Positions 15,980-25,803 of a stretch of 64,000 nt of DNA are shown here, one piece after another. The position numbers were made by a program, and so were the translations under genes. Origin of the DNA: an uncultured Planctomycetota bacterium (GTDB lineage: Bacteria; Planctomycetota; UBA1135; GCA-002686595); the NCBI GenBank assembly GCA_903928115.1, contig CAIYPP010000132.1:20969-84968 (forward strand), in the 5' to 3' direction. The notes below the pieces were generated by a model that saw nothing but the letters and a program-made list of their open reading frames with translations, was not told where the DNA came from and searched no databases. Positions within the stretch are counted from its first letter, which is position 1. Each line of letters begins with the position of its first letter.

Positions 15980-18786
15980 TCGGACGGAATGCGCGCGAGG
16001 ATTGCCGCGAAGCGTTGATCCGCGCGGAAGCTCTCGAGGGCTGGAGTGGATTCGAGTTCGACGCGGACGTGGTAGCCGCGCTCGACGGCCTCGCCGAGCA
16101 GACCGAACATGCGCTCCACGGCCTGCTCGTTCGCTTCGCCCGCGCGCTGCTGAGCTAGCGCTAGCTCGTTCCACAGATCCGCGGCGTAGCGCAGCCGCTC
16201 GGGGTCCGTGCCCACCGTAGCGGCGTGGCGTTCGATCGCACTCCGCGCGGGCTCGAGTCGTCCCGCATGCAGCAGTGCGAGTGCATGTCCATAGCGACCG
16301 TTCGAGATCAAGTTCCCGACGTCGTCGCTCGCGAGCAAGCCTGTTCTGCACGGCTCGAGCAGGCTCTCGACGCGCTCGTAGCACGCGAGAGCCGTATCCG
16401 TGTCTTCACCGAGGCCGGTGAGGCTCGCGGCAAGATTCGTCAGAGCGAGGCAGGCTCGCATGCGCAGGTCGCAGCGGTCCGGACTCGCAGCCAGCTGTCG
16501 CTCCCGCTCGCGGACCAGCTCGCGCTGGAGCTCCAGCGCACCGCGGATGTCCCCACGGCGCGCGGAATGCACGCCGAGCTTCTCGAGCGCGTTGCTTCGC
16601 AGGTTGCGATAGCGCACGGAGTCGGGGAAGTCGCGCAGCAGCACGTCGACACGTTCGATCGCGCTGCGTAGAAACTTCTCGGCGACCTCGAATTCGTCGA
16701 GCTCGAAGTGAGGGTCGGCGGCATCGACCTCTGCTTCCGCAACGTCGAAGGCATAGAAGCGCGAGGCCGAATCGAGCTCTGCGGCACGCCGAAACGCCGC
16801 CAGCGCCGCTAGGGCCTGATCGCGCGCTTCATCGCGAGCTCCTGCGCGCTCCTCGATGGCCGTCAGCCAACCCAAGCCGCGTCCGCGCGCCCAATGGGGC
16901 AACGGATCGGCGGGTGCGCGCAGCGACGCCGTCTCAGCTCGCTCCACGGCTTCGCTCGCGGGGCCGCGCGCGTCCTCGTTGCGACCGAGGATCACCAACG
17001 CTTCGGCTTGGGCCAACAGCGCCTGCGTGAAACCCGGCGCGGATTCGAAGTCCGAGAGCGTGCGCCACAGCGCGATGCCCTCTTCGATGCTCGGCAGTCC
17101 TTCTGCGGTCCGGCCCAGCGCGCTGAAGCTCTTGCCGTAGGCCACCAGAGCGGCCGAGAGCTGCGAGGAACGCTCGGTGGAAGGGCTGACGGCCACGGCC
17201 CTCCGCGCGTACTCCACTGCGCGTGCGAACTCGATGTTCGCCTCGCTCGCCCGTCCCAGATCCCCGAGCACGCGAGCGCGTGAGCCGTGGAGCTCGTGGC
17301 CTTCGTCGAGCACGCTCGCGTCTTCTTGGCGCGCGGACGAAAGCTCCTCGAACAGCGTGAGCGCGCGGTCGAGGGCCACGAGCCTCGCCTGCTGCATGCG
17401 CGGAACGTCTTCGAGCTCTTCCGTCGCCGTGTCTCGCAGGACGTGGCCGATCGCCGAGAGCGCGGAGCGGAAGTCGCGCTCCGAGCGCTCGTAGGCATCG
17501 CGTACCTCGGCCATCGAGCGCATGCGGGAGAGCTCCCAGCCCACGGGCCCCGCGAGCACGAGTAGCGCGCCGAGAGCGCTGCCCACAGCGGCAGCAGGAT
17601 GGCGCTGCGTCCACTTCAGCGCGCGCCGTGCCAGCGTCGGCGGTCGCGCCTCGATCGGGCGCAGGGCCAGCACATGCCCGAGGTCGCGTGCGAAGTCTGC
17701 CGCGCTCACGTAGCGCCGCGCAGGATCGCGCTCGAGTGCCTTTGCGCAGATCACTTCTACATCCGCTGGCACGCTGCGGTTGCAGCTTCGCAGCAGGGGC
17801 GCGTCCGCATCCAGGACCGCCATGCGCACGGCGTTCTCGCCCGGCTTGACGAAGGGATGCCGCAGTCCGAGCAGCTCGTGCAGCGTGATGCCGAGTGCGT
17901 AGACGTCCGTGGCGGGAGTGACGCGCGCGCTCTCGCCGCGGAACTGCTCGGGCGCCATGTAGGCGAGCGTTCCGAGCTGAGCCCCCGAGCCTGTGAGTCG
18001 CGCCGAGTCTTCGAGCGCAGCGAGTCCAAAGTCACACAGCCGGACACGCCCGTCCGGCGAGAGCAGCACGTTGGACGGCTTGATGTCACGGTGCAGAACG
18101 CCGCGCTGGTGCGCATGGTGCAGCGCTTCGGCCAGCGACTGCACCATCCGCACGCAGGTCTCCGTCCAGCCGCGCGCGAAGAAGTCCTCGTTCCATGCAA
18201 CGTGGGCATGCGTGCCGTGGAGCTTGGAGGCGAGCACGGCGCGGACATCGACGCCGGAGAGTTGGGAAGGGTCGCGCCCCGCGAGCGCCGTGATCAACAC
18301 ATCGAGCGAGCACCCCTCGATGTACTCCATCGCGAGGTACGGAACGCCGCCGTGCTCGCCGGCGGTGAGCACGCGCACGATGCCGGGATGGTCGAGCCGC
18401 GCGACAGCCTGCGCTTCGCGCAGGAAGCGTGCGCGCACGTTGCCGAGCACGAGCTGCTCCGCGCGCACGATCTTGAGTGCCACGCGCCGCGCGACGCTCT
18501 TCTGCTCGGCGAGGAACACGACCCCCATGCCGCCCTGTCCGAGGCGGTCCAAGATGCGAAAGTCGCCGAGTTCCTTCGGTGCGTCCGCAGCGCTCGACGG
18601 TCGCCAAAGTCCGCCGCCGACGAGCGCCGCCACGCGCCTGCGCAGCTCGCTCGCGTGGTTCGGTGCGCTCGCGCACAGCTCCTCGAGCACGCTCTCAGAC
18701 GACGCCGGGTCGCTCTCCGTGCGATCGAGGTAGGCGAAGACGAGCTCCTCGACCGGATCCTCTTTGCCTTGGTGCTGTTCGCTCAT
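15976..18786 (-). CDS. Membrane-anchored Ser/Thr protein kinase with extracytoplasmic TPR region
   Basis: 936 residues. An N-terminal helical segment (1-70) precedes a Pkn-type kinase domain (about 76-365): Gly loop LGQGGMGVVF at 82-91, Lys105 in VALKI, catalytic HRDIKPSN near 229, DFG near 252, and an activation segment ending in MAPEQFRGE. All catalytic residues are present. A transmembrane helix (GSALGALLVLAGPVGWELS, about 398-416) is followed by roughly 500 residues of helical, TPR-like repeats that should lie outside the cytoplasmic membrane. ATG at 18786 starts MSEQHQGKEDP; an in-frame ATG 14 codons upstream is less likely. This architecture is common in Planctomycetota. Targets are unknown. 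Confidence 0.9.
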   Translation of the reverse strand: MSEQHQGKEDPVEELVFAYLDRTESDPASSESVLEELCASAPNHASELRRRVAALVGGGLWRPSSAADAPKELGDFRILDRLGQGGMGVVFLAEQKSVARRVALKIVRAEQLVLGNVRARFLREAQAVARLDHPGIVRVLTAGEHGGVPYLAMEYIEGCSLDVLITALAGRDPSQLSGVDVRAVLASKLHGTHAHVAWNEDFFARGWTETCVRMVQSLAEALHHAHQRGVLHRDIKPSNVLLSPDGRVRLCDFGLAALEDSARLTGSGAQLGTLAYMAPEQFRGESARVTPATDVYALGITLHELLGLRHPFVKPGENAVRMAVLDADAPLLRSCNRSVPADVEVICAKALERDPARRYVSAADFARDLGHVLALRPIEARPPTLARRALKWTQRHPAAAVGSALGALLVLAGPVGWELSRMRSMAEVRDAYERSERDFRSALSAIGHVLRDTATEELEDVPRMQQARLVALDRALTLFEELSSARQEDASVLDEGHELHGSRARVLGDLGRASEANIEFARAVEYARRAVAVSPSTERSSQLSAALVAYGKSFSALGRTAEGLPSIEEGIALWRTLSDFESAPGFTQALLAQAEALVILGRNEDARGPASEAVERAETASLRAPADPLPHWARGRGLGWLTAIEERAGARDEARDQALAALAAFRRAAELDSASRFYAFDVAEAEVDAADPHFELDEFEVAEKFLRSAIERVDVLLRDFPDSVRYRNLRSNALEKLGVHSARRGDIRGALELQRELVRERERQLAASPDRCDLRMRACLALTNLAASLTGLGEDTDTALACYERVESLLEPCRTGLLASDDVGNLISNGRYGHALALLHAGRLEPARSAIERHAATVGTDPERLRYAADLWNELALAQQRAGEANEQAVERMFGLLGEAVERGYHVRVELESTPALESFRADQRFAAILARIPSD

Positions 18787-18925
18787 GGGTGCGGCTCGAT
18801 GGTGAGCAAGCCGTCGTGGCTTGCACAACGCGAGGACCTGCCTTGATCAGAACTTCACAATGCTAGCGCGCGGGATCGTCCTCTGGCCCGTTGCTCGCGG
18901 CCCACGCGCGACGTACGACGGGGAA

Positions 18926-19471
18926 ATGAAAGCACACCACCTGCTCCTATTCTGCGCAACCGCCGCGATCGCAGCCTGCAACGAAGTCGCTCCGCCGGGC
19001 GCGGTCGAGGAGCGTCCTACTGCGGAGTCGGAAGTTCCGGAAGCCGTGCAGCTTGCCGCCGCGAAGCTCTGCGCGCGCATGGGCAAGACGAGCGTTCGCG
19101 ACTGGGTGTGGGACACCGAAGATCAGAACTGGGAGGTCGCCGTTGTCGGGCTGCCGCGCGAGGCGGAGTTGGACGTCCTGCCCGATGGCACTTTCTCCGA
19201 GCTGGAGCTCGTCTACACGCTCGCAGAACTCGACGCAGCCCTTCCCGAGGTCGCGCAGCAGGTGCGGTCCCGTGTCGGTGAGCGCCATGTGAAAATCGAG
19301 TTGTCGCTGCGGCGCGTCGAGCACCTCGACTCACTTCCGGAGCTATCGACGGCGTGGAAGCTCGACGGCGTCGTGCTGGAGTTTCAAGGTGAGGGGCGTG
19401 GCGACCACGAGCTCGACGCGCGCGGGATGCTGCTGACGCATCCTGTCGACGATCACGACGCTGCGAAGTAG
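18926..19471 (+). CDS. Uncharacterised lipoprotein
   Basis: 181 residues. MKAHHLLLFCATAAIAAC is a lipoprotein signal with lipobox AIAAC, preceded by a GGGGAA ribosome binding site. The mature part is acidic, with segments PEAVQLAAAKLCARMGK and DWVWDTEDQNWEVAVVGLPREAELDVLPDGTFSELELVY. That layout resembles a PepSY-like (YpeB-type) fold, where a protein samples a property of its surroundings, but the match is weak and I do not assign a family. It is divergent from the kinase gene (139 bp between starts), so the two may share a regulatory region. Confidence 0.65.
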   Translation: MKAHHLLLFCATAAIAACNEVAPPGAVEERPTAESEVPEAVQLAAAKLCARMGKTSVRDWVWDTEDQNWEVAVVGLPREAELDVLPDGTFSELELVYTLAELDAALPEVAQQVRSRVGERHVKIELSLRRVEHLDSLPELSTAWKLDGVVLEFQGEGRGDHELDARGMLLTHPVDDHDAAK

Positions 19472-19480
19472 CCGAGCTCG

Positions 19481-21430
19481 CTACTTGCGCGCGCTGTGCT
19501 GGGCGACGAGCTTGTCGACGACCTCGGGCTCCGCGAGCGTCGAGGTGTCGCCGAGGCCCGTGTACTCGCCTGCCGCGATCTTGCGCAGGATGCGGCGCAT
19601 GATCTTGCCCGAGCGGGTCTTCGGCAGTCCGGGCGCGACGTGGATCACGTCGGGTGCCGCGAAGGCGCCGATCTTTTGGCGCACCTGCTCCTTCAGGGCA
19701 CCCTCCAGCTCGCGCGGGTTCGACGGTGCGTAACCAGCGTTGAGCAGCACGTAGGCGTAGATGCCTTGACCCTTGATGTCGTGCGGATAGCCGACGACCG
19801 CGGCCTCGGCGACCGCCTCGTGCGCGACCAGTGCGCTCTCCACCTCCGCGGTGCCGAGTCGGTGCCCCGACACATTGAGCACGTCGTCGATGCGGCCCGT
19901 GATCCAGTAGTAGCCGTCTTCATCGCGCGTGCAGCCGTCGCCCGTGAAGTAGTAGCCCTTGTACTGCGTGAAGTACGTCTCCTTGAAGCGCTGGTGGTCG
20001 CCCCAAACGGTGCGCGCCTGACCCGGCCACGGCGACGCGAGGCACAGCGCGCCCGAGACGCCGTTGCCTTCGAGGAGCTTGCCGCTCTCCGGCTCGAGCA
20101 CCACGGGCTTCACACCGAAGAAGGGCAGCGTCGCGCTGCCGGGCTTCGTCGGAGTCACTCCCGGCAGCGGAGTGATCAGGATGCCGCCCGTCTCCGTCTG
20201 CCACCATGTATCGACGATCGTGCAGCGGCCGTCGCCGACGACATCGTGGTACCAGCGCCAGACCTCGGGGTTGATCGGCTCCCCGACCGAGCCGAGCACG
20301 CGCAGCGACTTGCGCGAGTGCTTCTTCACCGGCGCGTCGCCGTGCTGTGCGATCGCGCGCAGCGCCGTCGGGGCGGTGTAGAAGATGTTCACTCCGAGGT
20401 CGTCGACGACCTGCCAGTAGCGACTCGCATCCGGATAGAGCGGCGTCGACTCGAACATCACGGTCGTCGCGCCGTTGGCGAGCGGTCCGTAGACGATGTA
20501 GCTGTGTCCCGTGATCCAGCCGACGTCGGCGGCGCAGCAATAGATATCACCGTCGTGGTAGTCGAAGACGAGGCGGTGCGTCATCGACGCATACACCATG
20601 TAGCCGCCGGTGGTGTGCATCAGGCCCTTGGGTTTCCCCGTCGAGCCGGAGGTGTAGAGGATGAAGAGCGGATCCTCGGCACCCATCCACTCGACCGTGC
20701 AGGTCGAGCGCTGCTTCTTCATCTCGACGTCGAGCCAGTGGTCGCGTCCTGCGTGCATCGGCGTCTCGACTTCCGTGCGGCGCGCGACGAGCACGGTCTC
20801 GACCATGTCGAGCCCGTCGATCGCTCGGTCGGTGATCGCCTTGAGCGGGATCTTGCGTCCGCCGCGCAGTCCCTCGTTCGCGGTGACGACGACCTTGCAG
20901 CGCGCATCGACGATGCGATCGCGCAGGGATTCCGCGGAGAAGCCGCCGAACACCACCGAGTGCACGGCGCCGATGCGCGCGCAGGCGAGCATCGTGTAGA
21001 CCGTCTCGGGAATCATCGGCATGTAGATGCAGACGCGGTCGCCCTTCTTCACGCCGTGGGCGAGCAGCACGTTCGCAACGCGGCACACCTCGTGCTTCAG
21101 CTCGCGGTAGCTGATGTGGCGGTAGACACCCGGCTCGTCCGCGGCCCAGATGATCGCCGTCTGCGCGCCGCGCTTCTCCAAGTGGCGGTCGACGCAGTTG
21201 TAGCAGGCGTTGATGCGCCCGCCGGAGAACCAGGCGAAGTCGACCTCCTCGTAGTCGGCGTCGAACACCGTCGTCCACGGGTGGAACCAGTCGAGCGCCA
21301 TCGCCTGCTCGCCCCAGAAGGCCTCGGGGTTCTCGAGCGAGCGCTTGTACAGCGCCTCGTACTGCTCGCTTGACGCGACGTGCGCGTTCGACTGGATGTG
21401 CGGCTTGACCGGGTACAGGTCCTGCGACAT
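19481..21430 (-). CDS. acs: Acetyl-CoA synthetase (AMP-forming)
   Basis: 649 residues, the standard length. It makes acetyl-CoA from acetate, ATP and CoA through acetyl-AMP. The motifs are clear: [12 protein letters not shown] for the phosphate loop, [34 protein letters not shown], and the C-terminal [14 protein letters not shown] containing the regulatory/catalytic lysine that is reversibly acetylated in this family. N-terminal ACAS features ([15 protein letters not shown]) are also present. ATG at 21430 gives [10 protein letters not shown], the usual beginning. It ends 9 nt from the convergent lipoprotein gene. Confidence 0.97.
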   Translation of the reverse strand: MSQDLYPVKPHIQSNAHVASSEQYEALYKRSLENPEAFWGEQAMALDWFHPWTTVFDADYEEVDFAWFSGGRINACYNCVDRHLEKRGAQTAIIWAADEPGVYRHISYRELKHEVCRVANVLLAHGVKKGDRVCIYMPMIPETVYTMLACARIGAVHSVVFGGFSAESLRDRIVDARCKVVVTANEGLRGGRKIPLKAITDRAIDGLDMVETVLVARRTEVETPMHAGRDHWLDVEMKKQRSTCTVEWMGAEDPLFILYTSGSTGKPKGLMHTTGGYMVYASMTHRLVFDYHDGDIYCCAADVGWITGHSYIVYGPLANGATTVMFESTPLYPDASRYWQVVDDLGVNIFYTAPTALRAIAQHGDAPVKKHSRKSLRVLGSVGEPINPEVWRWYHDVVGDGRCTIVDTWWQTETGGILITPLPGVTPTKPGSATLPFFGVKPVVLEPESGKLLEGNGVSGALCLASPWPGQARTVWGDHQRFKETYFTQYKGYYFTGDGCTRDEDGYYWITGRIDDVLNVSGHRLGTAEVESALVAHEAVAEAAVVGYPHDIKGQGIYAYVLLNAGYAPSNPRELEGALKEQVRQKIGAFAAPDVIHVAPGLPKTRSGKIMRRILRKIAAGEYTGLGDTSTLAEPEVVDKLVAQHSARK

Positions 21431-21537
21431 GGGGCGGCTCTTTCTGGGGTCCCGCGCGCCCGGCATCTCGCGCCGAACGCGCAAGTCCGCACGCTAGCCG
21501 CTCCGTCGCGCGTGCGCCACTCCCGCGCCGCTCGCGT

Positions 21538-21705
21538 TCAGAGCTTCTTCTCGACGTGGATCGCGTGCTTGCGGCAGAAGCGGCAGTACTTGCTCTTCGA
21601 GAGCTTGTAGCTCGCCTTCGCGCGCTTGTGCGTCGTGTAGCGGCTGCGTCCGGGGGTCGGGCAGCCGGAACAGACGAGGAAGCAGTAGCGTTCCTTGGTC
21701 TTCAC
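21538..21705 (-). CDS. rpmG: Large ribosomal subunit protein bL33
   Basis: 55 residues starting at a GTG that overlaps the rpmB stop (GTGA at 21702-21705), so translation is coupled. The sequence KTKERYCFLVCSGC, SRYTTHKRAK, KLSKSKYCRFCRKHAIHVE follows the L33 pattern: two CxxC pairs (Cys12/15 and Cys41/44) around a basic middle, making it a zinc-binding (C+) form. It was found by direct translation. It is more divergent from the standard L33 than the neighbouring L28, but its length, cysteine spacing and position after rpmB support the assignment. Confidence 0.85.
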   Translation of the reverse strand: MKTKERYCFLVCSGCPTPGRSRYTTHKRAKASYKLSKSKYCRFCRKHAIHVEKKL

Positions 21706-21983
21706 CGCTCAGCCTTCCGCGGGAGCAGCCCCGCCTCGCGCAGCACGACGAACGCTCCACGCCGGTCGATCTGCTTCAGGCCCCGCGTCGAGACGCGCAC
21801 GCGCACCCAGCGGCCGAGCTCGGGCACCCAGACGCGCTTGGACTGGATGTTGACCTTGAACTTGCGCTTGGTGTGGCCGGTGGTCTTGAGGCCGATGCCG
21901 CCGCTCTTCTTGGGGAGACCGCGGCGCGCGATCTGCTGGCCGCTCGAGGTGCCGCGACCGGTGATGGGACAACGACGGGCCAT
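21702..21983 (-). CDS. rpmB: Large ribosomal subunit protein bL28
   Basis: 93 residues. MARRCPITGRGTSSGQQI and GGIGLKTTGHTKRKFKVNIQ are typical of L28, followed by KRVWVPELGRWVRVRVSTRGLKQID. There is only one cysteine (Cys5), so this is a C- form without a zinc site. It starts 3 nt after the COG0523 GTPase stop and overlaps rpmG by four bases, forming a three-gene unit. Its basic C-terminal tail fits rRNA binding. Confidence 0.93.
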   Translation of the reverse strand: MARRCPITGRGTSSGQQIARRGLPKKSGGIGLKTTGHTKRKFKVNIQSKRVWVPELGRWVRVRVSTRGLKQIDRRGAFVVLREAGLLPRKAER

Positions 21984-21986
21984 GGT

Positions 21987-23219
21987 TCAGGACTCCGGGT
22001 GGAATTCGGGGTGGTCGGGCGCGCTCAGCACCCAGGAATCGAAGGGGTCACCGAGCTCCCGCCAGCCGTCCCAGCCCAACGCGAGCTCGGACTCGGTCAG
22101 CAGGCACAGGTCGAGGGCGCGCGTGATGCCCTCGCGGTCGAGGTCGACGCCGATGAAGACGAGCTCCTGGATGCGGTCGCCCCACTGGGGGTGCCAACGG
22201 GCGTCGATCTCCGCGCGCGCGTCGGCGTCGTCCGGCCAGTCGTCCTTGGGCGTCGCGACGTACCACTTGCCGATCGGCTCGATCGAGGCCATCGGACCCG
22301 CCTGCGACCAGCACCCGATCATGTCGGGACGAGTGGCGAGCCAGAAGAAGCCCTTCGCGCGCAGCACGTCGCCGAACCCGCGCGAGAAGCACAGGTGCAG
22401 GCGCTCGGGGTGGAACGGAAGGCGCGAGCGGTAGACGAAGCTCGAGATGCCGTACTCCTCGGTCTCGGGCACGTGCTCGCCCGAGAGCTCGCGCATCCAT
22501 CCGGCGCCCTGACTGGCGGCCTCCATGTCGAAGCGACCCGTGTCGAGCACGCTGTCGAGCGGCACCTCGCCCCTGTGCGCGCGCACGATGCGCGCCTTGG
22601 GGTTGAGCGCGCGCAGAGCGACCTCCAGCGTGAGGAGCTCGTCTGCGGCCACGAGGTCGGTCTTGTTGAGCACGAGCACGTCGGCGAACTCGATCTGTTC
22701 GACGATCAGGTCCGCGACGCCGCGCTGGTCGTCCTCACCGGCGGCGAGGCCACGCTCCTCGAGCGTCTCGACCGTGCGCGCGTCCTCGAGGAAGCGCCGG
22801 GCATCGACGACCGTGACGAGCGTGTCGAGTCGCGCGATGTCGTTGAGCGTCCGACCGTTCTCGTCGGTGAACGTGAACGTCTGCGCCACCGGAATCGGCT
22901 CGGAAATCCCGGTCGATTCGATCAGGATCGCGTCGAAGCGCCCCTCGCTCGCCAGTCGGGAGACCTCCTTGAGCAGGTCGTCGCGCAGCGTGCAGCAGAT
23001 GCAGCCGTTGTGCATCTCCACCATGCGCTCCTCCGTGCGCGAGAGCGCCGCGTCGCCGCTGCCGACGACACGGGCGTCGACATTGACCTCGCTCATGTCG
23101 TTGACGATCACCGCCACGCGCCGCCCTTCGCGGTTGCGCAGCACGTGGTTGAGGAGCGTGGTCTTCCCGGCTCCGAGGAAGCCGGACAGGACGGTGACGG
23201 GGACGGCGCGCTGGTTCAT
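21987..23219 (-). CDS. COG0523 (CobW/ZigA-type) metallochaperone GTPase
   Basis: 410 residues. This G3E-family GTPase is related to zinc chaperones (ZigA/YciC/ZNG1) and CobW. Walker [10 protein letters not shown] sits at 13-21, the metal-binding GCICC at 71-75, ESTGISEP follows, and NKTDLV gives guanine specificity. The C-terminal half has the CobW_C region ([22 protein letters not shown]). The ATG at 23219 gives [14 protein letters not shown]. Its direct linkage to rpmB and rpmG resembles zinc-starvation operons of other bacteria, where such GTPases pair with ribosomal proteins, so a role in zinc delivery is likely. No Zur-like AT-rich palindrome is visible upstream. Confidence 0.9.
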   Translation of the reverse strand: MNQRAVPVTVLSGFLGAGKTTLLNHVLRNREGRRVAVIVNDMSEVNVDARVVGSGDAALSRTEERMVEMHNGCICCTLRDDLLKEVSRLASEGRFDAILIESTGISEPIPVAQTFTFTDENGRTLNDIARLDTLVTVVDARRFLEDARTVETLEERGLAAGEDDQRGVADLIVEQIEFADVLVLNKTDLVAADELLTLEVALRALNPKARIVRAHRGEVPLDSVLDTGRFDMEAASQGAGWMRELSGEHVPETEEYGISSFVYRSRLPFHPERLHLCFSRGFGDVLRAKGFFWLATRPDMIGCWSQAGPMASIEPIGKWYVATPKDDWPDDADARAEIDARWHPQWGDRIQELVFIGVDLDREGITRALDLCLLTESELALGWDGWRELGDPFDSWVLSAPDHPEFHPES

Positions 23220-23347
23220 GGTGGCTCGCGGGCGCGGAATGGCCCGCAACGCTTGCTCGCCGCTCGCTTCGCTCCGGTTCCCCGGAAACGCGCGCCTCCC
23301 GGGAGTCCGCGTTCCAGCGCGAGAGACGGAGCTACTCTCGTCGCACC

Positions 23348-23971
23348 ATGAGCTCCCTTGTCCTCGACGATCGCCGCGACGGTCTCGCGGGTTTTCCCGA
23401 CGACTTCCGACCCGTGGCGCGCGACGGGCAGGGCGACGTGCTGGCCGTCGACGCGCGTGGCAAGGTGTGGCTCTTCGAGCACGGCCGCGGGGCCTGGTCC
23501 GACCCGACGCCGGCTTTCGCCTCGCTCGAGCAGCTCCACGAGTTCCACGCCATCCAAGCCGAACTCGAAGCTGCCGAGGACGAGCCCCTCGACGCCCTCG
23601 TCGCGCGCGAGCGCCGCCTGCGCGACTTCGCCCGCAAGCTGCGGGGTGCTCCCTTCGCGAAGCTCGCGCTCTCGACCGCGCTCGACACGCTCCGCGAGTG
23701 CATCAAGGACCGCCGTTTCTGGTCCTCGCCCCGCGGCGCCGGTCTCGCCGCTCGTCATCAGGAGCTCGGCCGACGCTGCGAACAGGCCCTGCGCGACGCC
23801 GGAGCCCCCGGTGACTGGCTCGTGCGCGCCCACGCCGACGACCCGCGCGCCCTCGTCGTCGTCGGCCCCTTCACCGAGCCTTGGACCTCCGCGCGCATCA
23901 CCGAGACGCTCCAACCGCTTCTCGCCGGCCGCCTGCACCTGCTCTGCCGTCCGTTCCCTCCGCGCTCGTGA
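23348..23971 (+). CDS. Uncharacterised protein, SMI1/KNR4-like N-terminal half
   Basis: 207 residues, soluble. The first 65 residues ([36 protein letters not shown]...[10 protein letters not shown]) resemble the C-terminal part of SMI1/KNR4-like domains, with a Gly-Asp turn, a KVWLFEH strand and a final helix. The remainder is Arg- and Glu-rich helical sequence with a C-terminal strand-rich part ([12 protein letters not shown]). SMI1/KNR4 domains often serve as immunity or scaffolding modules, but there is no toxin gene next to it. The gene is divergent from the COG0523 operon. The function is unassigned. Confidence 0.6.
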   Translation: MSSLVLDDRRDGLAGFPDDFRPVARDGQGDVLAVDARGKVWLFEHGRGAWSDPTPAFASLEQLHEFHAIQAELEAAEDEPLDALVARERRLRDFARKLRGAPFAKLALSTALDTLRECIKDRRFWSSPRGAGLAARHQELGRRCEQALRDAGAPGDWLVRAHADDPRALVVVGPFTEPWTSARITETLQPLLAGRLHLLCRPFPPRS

Positions 23972-23986
23972 CCCGAGCGGCGACGA

Positions 23987-25674
23987 TCAACGCACGAGTT
24001 GAGCCTGCAATTCGACGGGCCCTCCGCCAGCGCCGATCTCGAACACGAACCCCGACTCGCCGTCGGGTCCCACGATCTTGGGGAGCTCGATGCTGATTGG
24101 ATACCGGCCCGGCTCGAGGCCGCTGATGCGATAGGGCGGGACCATCGACGTGGTGAGGAGCGAGTCGTAGGCCGTCGCGTTGCGGTCGCTGAGTCGGCCA
24201 AGCACGAAGCGCACACGGCCAGCGAAGGCGGTGCCGGCGAGACCTTCGAGTTTCAGGCGCACTTCACCCACAGGGGCGAGCGTCAGCTCGAATTCGTTCC
24301 CACTGGCCTGGACATCGACCTCGGGAGCCTGTTGTGGATCCGCCGGGTGCCAAGTGCGCGTGGGGAACACGAGCACACGAGCTCGGTACCGACCGACCGG
24401 AACTCCATCGAGTCGCGAGGCTCCGTCCTCCGTTGCCGCGAGCGCGAACTTGTGGGTCGTTCCGTCGGCAGCCTGCAGGTGCAGTTGTGCGCGAGGGAAC
24501 GCCATCGGAGCCTCGATGGACGCGGCGTGACGCAGGTGAACGGCGAGCGACGCGAAACCCGTCGCGGTCCGCTGCATGGGCACAGCCACGACGCTCGGCG
24601 ATCCGAGAAGGCGCGGCAACGCAAACGAGCCGCGCGAGGGTGCATATCCAGGGGCTTTCACCTCGTACGTCAGCGGTTCGATCGATTGGGCTTCGATCGC
24701 CGCAGCGACCAGCGCGAGCTTCGACCCCGCCTGCGGCGTCGCCAGCTCGACGTTTCCCGTGGCGAGCAGCGCCGGAAGTCCGCAGCCGTCATCTCTCCGG
24801 CCGCGCCGTCGCTGAACCAACGCAAGTCGAAGTCCCCGAACTCGTCCGCCGGAAGCTCTCGTCCTTCCGGGCCGGTGAGCGCCAGCCTCGCGCCGTAGAG
24901 CTGGGCCACCCGCAATTCCAACTCCCGCCCGTCGCCGTTCGCTGGAATCCACGCGGCCTGCTGGAGGAAGCCCTCGCCTCCGACGTTCAGGAGCACCGCT
25001 TCGTTCGGTCGCAGGCCCACGATGCAGAATCGACCGTTCGCGTCGACGCTTGCGCTGCGCAAGCTCGGATCCCGGCGAGCGAGCTTGCGAAACACGAGTT
25101 CCGGCGGGTCCGGTTGGGTCAAGCCGAGCGCGACGACACGCACCTTGGGCACGTCGGGAATTCCGTCGGCCCGCATGACTCGTCCACATAGCGTCGCGCC
25201 AGCTTCGAGCCGAATCTCGACCGGCCAGGACTCGTCATCGCGCAGCTCCCGAACCTCGCGCAGGTAGCCGCTCGCGATCACTCCGACGCCCTTGACGATT
25301 TCCTCGCCGTCGAGCGCGAGTGTTCCCCGTTCGTCCGTCGTGCCCGCGTCGCGCCAGGAGTCGAGGTCGTCGCTCACTCGGACCTCGGCACCGGCGACAG
25401 GTCCCCGATCGATGGCTCTCAGGACGACGATGGAGCGCGACGGCGTCGAAGGTCGTTCGCTCGGTTCGACCGGGGTGGCGTCGACGGCCACGCGACCGCC
25501 GCCCGCTCCGAATTCCGCTGAGGGTTGCGTGTCGGAAGTTCGCTCGTCTGCGCCCGCGACCGGCGCCGCGGAATCCGCTCGATCTGGCTGCCCGAGCCAG
25601 AGCGCCACGACGGCCCACACCCCGAGCAGCAGGAGCGAGACGAATCCGATCAGCCGTCGGCGAGGCTCAGTCAT
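23987..25674 (-). pseudogene. Frameshifted membrane-anchored protein with carboxypeptidase-regulatory-like domains
   Basis: One coding region split by a one-base frameshift. The 5' part (25674 to about 24780) has a signal anchor (RRRLIGFVSLLLLGVWAVVALWLGQ) and a large extracytoplasmic part with Ig/CarboxypepD_reg-like pieces (GPVAGAEVRVSDD, EAGATLCGRVMRADGIPDVPKVRVVAL, SVDANGRFCIVGLRPNEAVLLNV). About 24780 the sense passes into another frame that continues to 23987 with equally good sequence (LPALLATGNVELATPQAG, LDGVPVGRYRARVLVFP, YRISGLEPGRYPISIELPK). Joining them needs one extra base near GCGGACTTCC on the minus strand. It may be a real inactivation, a phase-variable site, or an assembly error; no homopolymer is visible at the junction. 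The unbroken protein would be about 560 residues. Confidence 0.75.
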
Positions 25675-25803
25675 GCTTGGAACTCCGGGAAACCACGGAA
25701 CCCCGCCGCGCACGGGTGAATTCGTGCGAGAGCTGAAGTCCCGTGGACGGCCTTGCGAGACGCTCGGTACCCCGCGTTCTTACCGCGATTTGCCCCGCGC
25801 GCC

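Noticed and set aside
19496..21373. 625-codon plus-strand open frame
   Set aside because: It is antisense to acs; no domain or signal.
25709..25728. 6-bp inverted repeat (CGCACG ... CGTGCG)
   Set aside because: It is too short for a GC-rich genome and has no T-run; chance is likely.
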